A stretch of DNA of 64,000 nucleotides, taken from NCBI RefSeq assembly GCF_033115175.1, contig NC_084830.1, positions 44,709,409 through 44,773,408 of the forward strand. The letters run 5' to 3'. The notes beneath the pieces are model-generated. The model was not told the origin of the DNA, searched no databases, and saw only the letters and a program-made list of their open reading frames with translations. This document shows, piece after piece, positions 47,602-58,500 of this stretch. Within the stretch, counting starts at the first letter, position 1. Every line of letters starts with the position of its first letter. A program made the position numbers and the translations under genes. The DNA is from Lepus europaeus. Taxonomy: Eukaryota; Chordata; Mammalia; Lagomorpha; Leporidae.

Positions 47602-48113
47602 GTGCACCCTGTGTTGCCGAGTCTGGAATTTTCACTATGCCTTTGACACATTAATTTTTATAATTGGTGTTGGAAAGTTGAGTTTGACTAAAATATCCAA
47701 AGTTATTATGGAGATACCTTGTTAAGTGGGAGGACTGAACAGGAATTAAAGATTAGATAATGAATCCAGTTATGATGCCATAAAGTCCACTTACGTACTC
47801 ATGTTAATGAGGGAGAAGGGACACGCATACCTAGTTACTCAAATCCATGGAAGTAAAGGGGAATAGTATGTGAGAATGATGAGTTATTATTCCTGAGAAA
47901 TGATAAAGAATATATCTAATTCACTCAAGCCTATTAATTTTATCATGTGAAATATTTAGTTCTAATGTCAGACATGGGATTCTACTTTTACTTGAGTATA
48001 ATTAAAATATTCAAATTTGAATGATAGAAACAAAGGAGAAGACAGTGGACCAAAATTTTATATAGGTAGTATTTTTCTAATAGAAATAAAATAAACTTGC
48101 CTATTTCCCTTGG
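47602..48113 (+). other. RIDA: RIDA 3' UTR (probable)
   Basis: About 510 bp without reading frame or recognisable repeat, running to the overlapping AATAAA signals at 48,085-48,095 and the GT/T-rich stretch just after them. An ATTAAA at 47,745 could be an alternative earlier end. The boundary is inferred. Confidence 0.55.
48085..48095 (+). terminator. RIDA polyadenylation signal
   Basis: Two overlapping AATAAA hexamers (48,085 and 48,090) are followed within about 20 bp by ttggtgtgc and a T-run, the usual downstream GU/U-rich element. This is the best poly(A) site after the RIDA stop codon; it lies just before an antisense SINE. Confidence 0.65.
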
Positions 48114-48118
48114 TGTGC

Positions 48119-48463
48119 TTTTTTTTTTTTTCCACTTTTTTTCTTTTTAAGATTTATTCATTTGAGAGACAGAGTTACAGAGAGAGGGAGAGACAGAGAG
48201 AGATAATCCATCCCCTGGTTCACTCCTCAGATAGCTGAAATAGCCAGAGCTGGGCCAATCTGAAGCCAGAAACCAGGAGCTTCTTCCAGGTCTCCCAGGT
48301 AGGCACAGGAGCCCAAGGACTTGGGCCGTCTTCTACTGCTTTCCCAGGCACATTAGCAGGCAGCTGGATTGGAAGTAGAACAACTAGGACTCGAACTGGC
48401 ATCCATATGGGATGCTGGCATCACAGGTGGCGGCTTAACCCACTACACCACAGCACTGGCCCC
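48119..48463 (-). mobile_element. C-type SINE
   Basis: Antisense: T runs, ttaagatttattcatttgag, to accacagcactggccccc. Just past the RIDA poly(A) signal. Confidence 0.87.
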
Positions 48464-48464
48464 C

Positions 48465-49005
48465 AGACACTCTTTAGTTCTTGTAACATATGTATTCAAT
48501 CAAAATTATAAATTTTGAACCAGCAATACCAGACAATTTTATAAGAATCTTGGCCATAACTTCCCCTGTAGCCAATTACATTTAGTTATAAGGAAGTTAC
48601 TAAGATTACATAAGAATAAAGATCATTGGTCATAAACAAACATTTGTGCCAAATTTATACCAGGCCATTTGAAGAAAATGAAGACGTGAGCTACCTTTCC
48701 TGTCCTCAGAAGAACTTACAGTCTTTTCTTACTTCTCCCATTTGTTCAGTAATTGGAAAGCATTTAAATAGTTCCACATAAAATATTCTGTTTAAGTGAG
48801 CTGTTTATCTTAATCACAGTCAGCTAAAGGCTAATACACTTAAGCACAACTGCTTCCTCTACAGCACTAATCCAAATTGACTAAAACTATAGCAATTATT
48901 ATTAAAATATTTCCTATAAACTGTTTTCTACAGTGGATTTCAATGAGAAACATCCAGAAGTACTTACTCAACAGGGTTAAAGTTCTATTAACATTGTGCT
49001 TTGGG
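48465..49005. other. Intergenic sequence between RIDA and ERICH5
   Basis: AT-rich, no gene signal. Together with the SINEs to 50,660 it forms the gap between the convergent genes. Confidence 0.45.
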
Positions 49006-49350
49006 GGCTGGCACTGTGGCATAACAGGTAAAGCTGCCACCTGCAGAATCGGCATCCCATATGGGTGCCAGTTTGAGTCCCAGCTGCTCCACTTCTAATC
49101 TAGCTCTCTGCTATGGCCTGGGAAAGCAGTGGAAGATGGCCCAACTCCTTGGGCCCCTGCACCCACGTGGGAGACCCGGAAGAAGCTCCTGGCTCCTGGT
49201 TTCAGATCGGCACAGTTCTGACTGTTGCAGCCATCTGGGGAGTGAACAAGTGGATGGAAGACCTCTCTCTCTCTTGCCTCTCCTTCTCTCTCTGTGTAAC
49301 TCTGACTTTCAAATAAATAAATAAATCTTTAAAAACAAAACAACAACAAA
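49006..49350 (+). mobile_element. C-type SINE with target duplication
   Basis: Head ggggctggcactgtggcata; aacattgtgctttg before and after. Confidence 0.92.
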
Positions 49351-49577
49351 AAACATTGTGCTTTGACTAATTTGTTATTAGAACTTTTGCAGCTGAAGAA
49401 ATAATACCTCATACACATCAACAGGCTAACAGTAATTTTTTATTGAATTAGATGCCCTATTTAAATTTCATCTTTTAAAATTTATATTTTCTGAATTTTC
49501 TACAATGAACATTCATTTTATGCTAAAAATCATTTTAATAACAAAGGAATCCCTCCTTGCAGCTACTACCTAAATAA

Positions 49578-49944
49578 GACGTGGTCTTTTTTGGTTTTTT
49601 TGGTGTTTTTTTTTTTTTTTTTTTTTTTTTGACAGGCAGAGTGGATAGTGAGAGAGAGAGACAGAGAGAAAGGTCTTCTTTTGCCGTTGGTTCACCCTCC
49701 AAAGGCCGCTGCGGCCGGCGCATCGCGCTGATCCGAAGCCAGGAGCCAGGTGCCTCTCCTGGTCTCCCATGCAGGTGCAGGGCCCAAGCACTTGGGCCAT
49801 CCTCCACTGCCTTCCCGGGCCATAGCAGAGAGCTGGTCTGGAAGAGGGGCAACCGGGATAGAATCCGGCGCCCCGACCGGGACTAGAACCCGGTGTGCCG
49901 GCGCCGCAAGGCAGAGGATTAGCCTGTTAAGCCACGGCGCTGGC
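49578..49944 (-). mobile_element. C-type SINE, young, with extra 3' sequence
   Basis: Antisense; the 15-bp duplication ctactacctaaataa at 49,563 and 49,945. Between the A tail and the duplication lie 28 bp (gacgtggtc plus T/G-rich) not found in other copies. Confidence 0.92.
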
Positions 49945-49959
49945 CTACTACCTAAATAA

Positions 49960-50500
49960 TCATTCTGTGTACCGTTTTAAGTACCTAGACAGAAACAGTG
50001 TTATTTTTACCTTTAGATAACTGATATCCAGCAAACTTGAAACTGATCCATCCATCTGACCCACCAAATAGCTAGTAGTCAAAATCAACTATTAGTTTGT
50101 CCTCACACTGAACTGCTAGGGGTGTCCTGATAGTTAGAAAGCTCACCTTTGGGCCTGTGACATCCTAGTGAGATGCCGGGGCCCAAACTATAAGAATAGG
50201 ATATTTGTAATCTCTAACAAGCTATTGTTTCTGTCAAAACAGCACTAATGTAAACCTGCTAGGGTTATGTTATTTGACCATGAGCATCCAACGTTCATTG
50301 GCTAAATATGGGAAAAGCATTTTCCCTTGAAAGCAACTCCTAATTGAAGGCCAGTTTATGTTAAGAGTGATGTGGGTGTTTTGACAGCTCAAAGGTTGTT
50401 AGTTTCACTGAGAGCTCGTACTCCAAAGTCTGATTGGAAAAGCAGTGGGGTCACAGGTTGACCACACTTTTTCCTCTCAAGGGCCCCCAGCAGGATGGTG
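49960..50500. other. Intergenic sequence between RIDA and ERICH5
   Basis: Unique-looking, AT-rich; no coding or RNA signal identified. Confidence 0.4.
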
Positions 50501-50502
50501 CT

Positions 50503-50623
50503 TCTGAGCAGCATCAGCAGGGAGCTGGACCAGGAGCAGAGCAGCCGGAACTTGAACCCGTGCCCACATGGGATGCCGGCTCTACAGGCCAGGGCTTTAA
50601 CCCATTGCACCACAGCACCAGCT
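50503..50623 (-). mobile_element. C-type SINE 5' half
   Basis: Antisense: agcagggagctggaccagga to ccattgcaccacagcaccag. Confidence 0.78.
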
Positions 50624-50660
50624 TTTTTAGTGAGTTAAATGTAAGTGGGAAGATTTTGTA

Positions 50661-51278
50661 TTTATTATTCATTTATTGATTCAAGATACTTAATGAGCAC
50701 TCAGAATATTCCACTGAAGCAACTAAATGCCTGAATTCAAAGATATATAAAACAGTCCTTGCTTCACAATCCAGCTTCTTCACTTTGCACAGTAGGGATG
50801 ATGTCCGGTACTCAGGGCGTTCCCATTGCTGTCTACCTCCATGCTTTCAAGTCAGAAACATACCAAAGATCAAGTCACAATAATGAGAGACTCTTTTTCT
50901 GTACGCTCTATTCTTTTTTTTTTTTTTTTAAGATTTATTTATTTGAAAGGCAAAGTTAAAGAGAGAGAGATGGAGATACAGAAAGCTTCCATCCACTGGT
51001 TCCATTGCCACAGGGTTCTTCTCTACTATATTAGCTCTGACTTACAGCTCTAAATGTGTAACTATGCAAGGTAGCTAAGAGAAAAAACTGTTTATAGCTT
51101 GGCAGTTTTATGGAACAATGAAATCAAGCAATAGTCTTTGTAAAAACACAAGCACATTCCTTGTATAAAACACACAGATGGAGAAAGATAAGACTCGTAA
51201 CCACAAGTTCACTGCCATCCTCCTGTCCTCTCCGTTGTGGTGCACTGTGTCCATTCACCCTCGTAGCAGCACACCTGT
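50661..51278 (-). other. ERICH5: ERICH5 3' UTR region with candidate poly(A) signals
   Basis: Downstream of the stop codon on the minus strand, AATAAA occurs inside an antisense-placed SINE tail fragment (near 50,934-50,939) and again at 50,672-50,677 and 50,661-50,666. Which is used cannot be decided from sequence. Apart from the SINE fragment this stretch shows no coding feature. Confidence 0.4.
50913..51003 (-). mobile_element. C-type SINE 3' fragment
   Basis: Antisense T run, taagatttatttatttgaaa to cttccatccactggttcc. Carries AATAAA on the ERICH5 strand. Confidence 0.8.
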
Positions 51279-51388
51279 CTATGTGGCTGCTGAAAGATCC
51301 ACAGCTTCTCCTGTTTCTTCATTTGTTTCAGCCCCTCCACTTGCTTTCTTATGCTCCACCTCTGTTTCCATCTGTTCTTCTGTCTCAC
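51279..51388 (-). CDS. ERICH5: ERICH5 exon 3 (C-terminus and stop)
   Basis: The acceptor ttttccag is followed by GETEEQMETEVEHKKASGG and then AETNEETGEAVDLSAAT and TAG at 51,281-51,279. The highly acidic tail and the final VDLSAAT match human ERICH5. It is too short to stand out as an open frame; it was found by protein similarity. Confidence 0.92.
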
Positions 51389-54300
51389 CTGGAAAAGTAA
51401 CCAAAGGTGATATTAATAAGAGACAATACTGGACATGCACAATAAATTATCCCACGGTTGGTTTCTGGTGGGGGCAGTTCTTTCTCTTGGTCTAAATTAT
51501 AGTTTCCTTTGGTGGTGTATAATGGCCTCAGAACCTCTGAGCAGCCATATAACATCATATGTTATATAAAACAAGTCATATAACATCTTTGAGTCTTGGC
51601 AAAAGTACCCAAGAAATGGCAGTAGAAAGAACACATTACAGCAAAAAGTGTCACTTGTCTGTTAATCAAAAGGGGGCCCAGGTTCCTTTGTATCTGAATC
51701 AAAATCTGTCTTGTTTGGCCATTCTGGTGTTTAAAGAAAACTTCGTTAAACATCTGGAGGTTCCCGACAACGAGAAATCTAGACATTACACATGCAAATG
51801 GGTTTCCCTGTGAGGTCAGTCTGGACAACACTGTCCCTCTGCCCATGGCTGGATCCAGGCAGAACGCCCCCCTCCCTTTTTTTTTTTTTTTTAAATTTTA
51901 TTTATCTGAAAGAGTTACAGAGGTAGAGACAGAGAGAGAGGTCTTCCATCCACTGGTTCACTCCCCAGATGGCCGCAACGGCCAGAGCTACGCCAATCTG
52001 AAGCCAGGAGCCAGAAGCTTCTTCCGGGTCTCCAATGTGGGTGCAGGGACCCAAGGACTTGGGCCATCTTCCACTGCTTTCCCAGGCCATAGCAAAGAGC
52101 TGGATTGGAAGAGGAGCAGCCGGGACTCGAACCAGTGCCCATATGGGATGCCGGTGCTTCAGGCCAGGGCTTTAACCCACTGCACCACACTGCTGACCCC
52201 AGAACGGCCTCTTTTGATAGGGCTGTGCTCTCCTCTTCACCAAGGTCTCCAGGAGCTCCCCAAGGTGTTCTATGTACGCCTCATTTCACTCATTTTCAAT
52301 ATGCCAGGCCCTAAAAACTTTTGACTTTGCCAATCCAGGTATAGAGAACTCTAAGTGCTTTGACTGTTTGCCCCATGAAGTCCCTGGAGCCACCCACACA
52401 GATGGAGGTGCTTTGTGGACCTTCTGCCTCCCCCACTAGACTGTGATCCCTCCAGGACAAGGACTATCTAACCCATCCTGCCCCCAGCACCCAGTGTATG
52501 GTTAGATACTCAGGAAATATACAGTTGGGGGACCGGCGCTGTGGCACAGTAGGTTAATCCTCTGCCTTTAGTGCCAGCCTCCCATATGGGCGCTGGGTTC
52601 CAGTCCTAGCTGCTCCTTTTCTGATCTAGCTCTCTGCCATGACCTGGGAAAGCAGTGGAAGATGGGCCAAGTGTTTGGGCCCCTGCACCCATGTGGGAGA
52701 TCTAGAAGAAGCTCCTGGCTCCTGGCTTCACCCAGGCCCAGCCCAGTCATTGTGGCCATTTGAGAAGTGACCCAGTGGATGGAAGAATTTTGTCTCTCCT
52801 TCTCTCTGTCTGTAACTCTGCTTCTCAAATAAATAAAATCTTTATTAAAAATAATCATACAGGCTGGCACCATGGCTCAGTAGGCTAATCCTCCGCCTTC
52901 AGCGCCGGCACACTGGGTTCTAGTCCTGGTCGGAGCACCGGATTCTGTCCCGGTTGCCCCTCTTCCAGGCCAGCTCTCTTCTATGGCCCGGGAAGGCAGT
53001 GGAGGATGGCCAAGTCCTTGGGCCCTGCACCCGCATGGGAGACCAGGAGAAGCGCCTGGCTCCTGGCTTCGGATCAGTGCGATGCACCGGCCGCAGCGTG
53101 CCGGCCGAAGCGGCCATTGAAGAGTGAACCAATGGCAAAAAGGAAGACCTTTCTCTGTCTCTCTCTCTCACTATCCACTCTGCCTGTCAAAAAAAAAAAA
53201 AAAATCATACAGATGAATGCTTCACTTAATAACACTACTGTGAAGCTAAAATTTACCAAAATACAAATCATGCCCCCAAAAGAAAATGTTATTTTCTATT
53301 ATAGCTCCAATAAGAACAGTATAAATATCATGCATTTTATGCTGTGATTTAAATAAAAGATTTATTTACTTACTTGAAAGGCAGAGTTACAAAGAGAGAA
53401 GGAGCGAAAGATCTTCTATCTGCTAGTTTACTCTCCAAATGGCCTCAATGGCCAGGAGCCTCAAACTCCATCTGGGTCTTCCACATGAGTGGCAGGGGCC
53501 CGAGTATTTGAACCATCTTCTGCAGCTTTCCCAGGCACATTAGCAGGGAGCTGGATTGGAAATGGAGCAGCCAGGATTTGAAAGGGCTCCATATGAGATG
53601 CCAGCATTGCAGGTGGCGTCTTAACCTGCTACACCACAATGCTGCTCCGTTTTATGCTGTTAAAGTACATTGAAAATTTTTTTAAAAATCATATGCTAAA
53701 ACATAACACATGTTCTGAGTCTTTTCATGAAGATAAAAAGATTATAGGACAACAAGAGCAGACTGACTGTAATTTTCTAAGAAGATTGGCCAAGCCAGTG
53801 CCACGGCTCAATAGGCTAATCCTCCACCTGCGGCCCTGGCACCCTGGGTTCTAGTCCTGGTCAGAGCGTCGGATTATGTCCTGGTTGCTCCTCTTCCAGT
53901 CCAGCTCTCTGCTAAGGCCCGAGAGTGAAGTGGAGGATGGCCCAAGTGCTTGGGCCCTGCACCCACATGGGAGACCAGGAGAGGCACCTGGCTCCTGGCT
54001 TCAGATCAGCGCTGTGCACCGGCTGCAGCACGCCGGCTGCAGCGACCATTGTGGGGGGGAGGGGGTGAACCAACAGAAAAAGGAAGACCTTTCTCTCTGT
54101 CTCTCTCTCTCACTGTCCACTCTGCCTGTCAAAAAAAAAAAAAAAAAAAGAAGAAGAAGAAGAAGAAGATTGGCCAAGATGAAAATCGCATTCTAAGACC
54201 CATTATTAGTACCTTCTACTGTAGGAAGGTCAAGTCCTCCATTAATCATTTGTTCACCTGGACTTTGGATCCTCACACTATGCCTGGAGCTTGATGAAGA

Positions 54301-56842
54301 GTGAACTTGCAAAATTCAGAAAATTTAACATGTTACCTTCAATATTTGATGATTTTTTTTTTTTTTTTTTTGGACAGGCAGAGTTAGACAGTGAGAGAGA
54401 GAGAGACAGAGAGAAAGGTCTTCCTTCTGTTGATTCACCCCCCAAATGGCCGCCACGGCCAGCTTGCTGCACCGATCCAAAGCCAGGAGCCAGGTGCTTC
54501 TTCCTGGTCTCCCACACAGGTGCAGGGCCCAAGGACTTGGGCCATCCTCCATTGCCTTCCTGGGCCACAGCAGAGAGCTGGACTGGAAGAGGAGCAACTG
54601 GGACTAGAACCCGGGGTACCGGTGCCGCAGGCGCAGGATTAGCCTAGTGAGCCATGGCGCCGGCCTCAATATTTGATTCTATTTAACTATCAAGTTCTAG
54701 GTTAAAAACTTGGATATCGGTCATATTTTAATTTTTTTTTTTTTTTTCTGGAGCCAGACACTGGCACCGCAGGTTAAGCCCAGAAACACCCATATCAGAG
54801 TACCTGGGATAAAGTCCTAACTTCATTTCCAAAATACAAGCTTCCTGCTAACGCACCTAGGAGGCAATGGATGATGGTTCAAGTACTTGGGACACTGCCA
54901 CCCACATGGGAGACCCAGAGGGAGTTTCTGGCTCCGGGTTTCAGCCTGGCCCAGCCTTGGCTGTCATGCATTTGGGGAGTGAAACATCAGGTGGTAATTT
55001 CTCTTTCTGTGCCTCTCTCTCCCCTCTCCCTTCTCTTTCTCCCTTTCTGTCACTCTGCCTTTCAAATAAATAAAACTTTTAAAAATATTTATTGGCCGGC
55101 GCCGTGGCTCAACAGGCTAATCCTCCGCCTTGCGGCGCCAGCACACCGGGTTCCAGTCCCAGTCAGGGCACCGGATTCTATCCCGGTTGCCCCTCTTCCA
55201 GGCCAGCTCTCCCCTGTGGCCCGGGAGTGCAGTGGAGGATGGCCCAAGTGCTTGGGCCCTGCACCCCATGGGAGACCAGGAGAAGCACCTGGCTCCTGCC
55301 TTCAGATCAGTGTGGTGCGCCGGCTGCAGCACGAACCAACGGCAAAGGAAGACCTTTCTCTCTGTCTGTCTCTCTCTCACTGTCCACTCTGCCTGTCAAA
55401 AATATTTAAAAAAAAATAAAATTAAAAAAATAAATAAATGTTTATTTATTTATTTATTTGAAAGGCAGAGTGACACAGAGGCAAAGACAGAGAGAGACAG
55501 AAGTCTTCCATCCACTGGTTCACTCCCCAGATGGCCACAACAGCCAGAGCTGATCCGATTTAATGCAGGAGCCAGGAGCTTTTTCCAGGTCTCCCATGTG
55601 GGCCATCCTCTACTGCTTTCCCAGGCCAAAGCAGAGAGCTGGATCGGAAGAGGAGCAGCTGGGACTCGAACCAGTGCCCATATGGGATGCCAGCACTACA
55701 GGCAACAATTTTACCCACTATGCCACAGCGCCAGCCCCTAAATAAAACTTAAAAAAAAAAATTTTTCCTGGAAAGCTGGTGTGAGCATTGATGGAATGAC
55801 TTTTCTGGGTTTGTAAGCCTTTTTTTTTTCTTTGAGGTCAAACGAGCTTCAACCAGAGTTTAGTGACCGTGTGTCAGTTACCGCAGCCCCAGAGCTGGTC
55901 CCCTAAGCATCCTGCACCCCAACAGTGTAACTGTACCTTTAGTGTGTCGCTGCTGCCTGTGAGTGGGCACTGTGCAGACCATTTGCTCATTTTCCGCCAT
56001 TTCTGCCATTCCTGCTGGATGCTCTGTGCCTCCAGCCACTCCTTCAGGCTGCGCCTGTTCCAGGTTTCCTGGGCCTGCAGGAGTTGTACGGAGTGAACCA
56101 CTCCTTACAGGTGTCTCCATAAGCTGACTCAGGTCCACGACTTTCGGCGTCGCCGTCTCTCTGGGAACCATTTCTGGAAGCTGGGATGGCTCACTTTTGC
56201 CCAGTGTCACCTGAAGCTGCAGCTCGTCAGCTGTTTCCATCAGCTGCCTTCTCGCCACCTGTTCTGGAGCTTCATTCTCTTTGGGAGCGGCTTTTAGGAG
56301 CTGGGACCGTTCCTCCTTCCCCGTTGCCTCTTGAGGCTGCAGCTCTGCACCTGTGTGCAGAGGCGTGCTGTGGCCGGCCATTCCTGGAGGGTCCCTCTCA
56401 CCTGCAGCATGCGGGCTCTCAGCGCCTTCCAGTGCCCCAGGGGAGCCCCTCTCTCCTGCTGTCCTCAAAGCCTGACCCTTGGGTTCAGGTCCCAGGGGTT
56501 CAGTCTCACCATGACCTTTCAAAGACTGAGCCTCCGCCGTTCCTTCCACGTCTGTCTGCTTCCCCTCTGCTCTCTCCAGAGGCCGAGTCATCTCCGTGGA
56601 TCCTGACTGGCGCATAGCATCTTCCCCACGGGCTCCCTCCAGTGCCTCCAGGGGCTGCTCATGAAGAGGTTTCATGCCATTTGCTGTGGGCGCCGCTGAG
56701 GCCTTGAGCTCCTGGGGCAGGGGAGGGCTGTCCCTTTGAACACTGCCATGAAGATTGGCTTCTCTTCCCGGTGTCCTTGGTTTGGGGTGGGCAAAGCAGG
56801 CCTTGCTGCCTTCTGTATTTGGAAAACACTCCTTGGAAGTTG
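51279..56842 (-). CDS. ERICH5: ERICH5 (C8orf47), glutamate-rich protein 5, last two coding exons
   Basis: ERICH5 is a vertebrate protein of unknown function, largely disordered and rich in Glu, Pro and Gly. Here exon 2 (906 bp) and exon 3 (110 coding bp) encode about 337 residues. Matches to the human protein include CFAHPKP, TANGMKPLHEQPLE, SLKGHGETEPLGPEPKGQ, PEGVAGGTEHPA and the C-terminus ETGEAVDLSAAT. The split glycine codon (G + GT) is consistent across the exon junction. The short N-terminal exon (starting MGC, a possible myristoylation site in human) is not in the window and should lie beyond position 64,000. The gene is convergent with RIDA. Two tandem units of about 40 residues sit in exon 2. 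Confidence 0.93.
51876..52199 (-). mobile_element. C-type SINE
   Basis: Antisense full copy ending ctgcaccacactgctgacccc. In ERICH5 intron 2. Confidence 0.87.
52340..52525. mobile_element. L2-like fragment
   Basis: agactgtgatccctccagga and gcccccagcacccagtgtat resemble the L2 3' end. It ends at the SINE starting 52,527, in ERICH5 downstream-intron sequence. Confidence 0.45.
52527..52852 (+). mobile_element. C-type SINE
   Basis: Head gggaccggcgctgtggcaca, tail aaataaataaaatcttt. Confidence 0.87.
52861..53204 (+). mobile_element. C-type SINE, young, with target duplication
   Basis: Head ggctggcaccatggctcagt, A-run tail; aatcatacag on both sides. Confidence 0.9.
53348..53644 (-). mobile_element. 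C-type SINE with target duplication
   Basis: Antisense: aaaagatttatttacttact to acaccacaatgctgctcc; ttttatgctgt on both sides. Confidence 0.85.
53791..54168 (+). mobile_element. C-type SINE with (AAG)n tail and target duplication
   Basis: Head aagccagtgccacggctcaa; A run then (aag)n; aagaagattggccaag before and after. Confidence 0.9.
54148..54168 (+). repeat. (AAG)n microsatellite at a SINE tail
   Basis: About seven AAG units follow the A run of the SINE at 53,791, partly overlapping its target duplication. Confidence 0.8.
54350..54664 (-). mobile_element. C-type SINE with target duplication
   Basis: Antisense; tcaatatttgat on both sides; end tgagccatggcgccggcc. Confidence 0.9.
54752..55088 (+). 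mobile_element. C-type SINE, diverged
   Basis: Head gagccagacactggcaccgc, tail aaataaataaaactttt. Confidence 0.75.
55094..55437 (+). mobile_element. C-type SINE, young
   Basis: Head ggccggcgccgtggctcaac, part of the late body deleted near 55,335, A/T-rich tail. Confidence 0.88.
55439..55738 (-). mobile_element. C-type SINE, inverted against the previous copy
   Basis: Antisense: tttatttatttatttatttg to atgccacagcgccagcccc. Tail-to-tail with 55,094-55,437; about 200 bp past the ERICH5 exon 2 donor. Confidence 0.88.
55937..56842 (-). CDS. ERICH5: ERICH5 exon 2
   Basis: The acceptor is gccaaaaag after a C/T-rich tract, which places the exon at ATSKECFPNTEG, aligned with the human exon 2 start. 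The donor is ctaaag|gtacag, ending one base into a glycine codon. The frame would otherwise run on through the intron to a stop at 55,878, which is not coding. The exon is acidic, low in hydrophobic residues and has no membrane segment. Confidence 0.9.
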
Positions 56843-57084
56843 CTTTTTGGCCATTTATTTGGGGGGAGAAAAAAAAAAGCAAAGAGAAAACACACATTAT
56901 TACTCAGCTTTGCTCTTGAGAAAGTGAATGGGTATCAAGAAGCGGATTTGAGAGTTTAGGACATACCGTGACCCTGTGGCTCTCCAAGTCAAACCCCTCC
57001 CCGCGCTTCCTCTCAGGCCCCTCATCCTAAACTCTGAGCTCTGCCAAAGCCAGCGTTTTCTCTGTTTGCTCCCGTGCCGCTGTC

Positions 57085-57310
57085 TCGTGGCTCCTGCCTC
57101 ATATTCTAACCTCGGACATTGCACTTTGCTTCTTGTACGCTTTGCCCTGCCTCAGCCTTTCTCCTCTTCATGCTCACTGGAAGAGCCACTGGGCGGGGTT
57201 GCTGGGCTGCTAGAAAGCGCTCCCTTTCCTTCCAGGGCAGCCTGGCCCCCAGTGAGCAGACAAGGCCCTGCTGGGTACTGGCTGGGACAGATGGCTCGGC
57301 CTGAGTTTCA
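57085..57310. mobile_element. L2-like fragment in ERICH5 intron 1
   Basis: Text such as cattgcactttgcttcttgt and gccctgcctcagcctttctc resembles an antisense L2 remnant. Weak. Confidence 0.3.
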
Positions 57311-57554
57311 TGTCACTTGAAGGACATGGCAGGTTGAGGGGGGTGGAGACAGATCAAGAGACAGTTAGGAAATGTGTTTTTTAACCCTGGTTCTGTCCTG
57401 CATCTCGTGTGACCTTGGTAACTTAGTACCCAATGAGCTCATATAGAAAATGGTGGTGACTTTCCCTCTCCCACCCATCTCAGAACTGCATGAAGCATTC
57501 TGTCTCTTCAAACAGTGAATGCAAAGATGCCCTGAATATTTGAAGATAAGCAAC

Positions 57555-58028
57555 TTGGCTTATCTTTGTTTATGCTCTTCGACCCAGTAATCCCACTTCC
57601 AGAAATGTATCTGAAAAGCATATACCTTAGGAAAATACTTTGAATGAAAAAAAAAAAAAGTATCACAGGGCCGGCACGGTGGCGCAGTGGGTTAAAGCCC
57701 TGGCCTTCTGAAGCGCCAGCATCCCATATGGGCACCGGTTCGAGTCCTGGCTACTCCACTTCCAAACCAGCTCTCTGCTATGGCCTGGGAAGTCAGTAGA
57801 AGATGGCCCAAGTCCTGGGACCCTGCACCCACGTGGGAGACCTGGAAGTGGCTCCTGGCTACGGATTGGCACAGCTCCAGCCATTACGGCCATCTGGGGA
57901 GTGAACCAGCAGATGGAAGACCTCTCTCTCTGTCTCTACCTCTCTCTGTAACTCCTTCAAATAAAAAAAAAGTATCACAGAATTCTTTATAATAGCAAAA
58001 GCTGGAAAACAACTAAAAGTCTCCCACA
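57555..58028 (+). mobile_element. Old L1 3' fragment split by a SINE
   Basis: cgacccagtaatcccacttc before, and ctttataatagcaaaagctg and ggaaaacaactaaaagtctc after, the SINE at 57,667-57,966. The duplication aaaagtatcacag on both sides proves the insertion. The agttggcat array begins where the L1 text ends. Confidence 0.65.
57667..57966 (+). mobile_element. C-type SINE with target duplication
   Basis: Head gggccggcacggtggcgcag; aaaagtatcacag before and after, inside an L1 fragment. Confidence 0.93.
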
Positions 58029-58500
58029 TTGAGATGAAGTTGGCATTACTCATATGTAGTTGGCATCATTCACCTGTAGTTGGCATCAAGTTGGCACATT
58101 ATATGAAGCTGGCAAGAAGTTGACATGAAGTTAGTGTGTAGGTGGCATGTAGTTGGCATCATTCACACATAGTTGGTATGATGGCATTTTCACATGAATT
58201 TTATACAGTTGGCATGACATTGTCATGTAGTTGGTCTATAGGTGTCACAAAGCTGGCATGAAGTTGGCATTGTTCATATGTACTTGCATGAAGTTTGCAT
58301 TGCTCACATGTAGTTGGTGTGAAGTTGGCATTAAGTTTGTATCACTGACATGAGGTTGGTATTGTTTCTGTGTAGTTGGCATGAGGTTGGCATTGTCCAC
58401 ATGTAGTTGGCATTAGATTGGCAGGAAGTTGGCATCATTCACATGCAGTTAGCACTGTTCAACTACATGCTGACTACATGTGATCAATGCCACCTATATG
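58029..58500. repeat. Degenerate tandem repeat of an 'agttggcat' motif
   Basis: About 470 bp built from some thirty imperfect copies of agttggcat and variants (aagttggcatt, tagttggcat), mixed with tcattcacatg or tgttcacatg spacers. This gives a loose higher-order period of about 31 bp. From about 58,452 the motif appears reverse-complemented (caactacatg, gccacctatatg). It lies in ERICH5 intron 1, next to an L1 fragment. It is not a CRISPR: spacing and unit are irregular and the host is a mammal. Confidence 0.8.

Noticed and set aside
55878-55936. Extension of ERICH5 exon 2 to the stop at 55,878
   Set aside because: A good donor (aaag|gtacag) occurs first, and exon 3 with the conserved C-terminus follows in frame.
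58029-58500. CRISPR-like array
   Set aside because: Units are short, irregular and degenerate, spacers are not unique, and the genome is mammalian.
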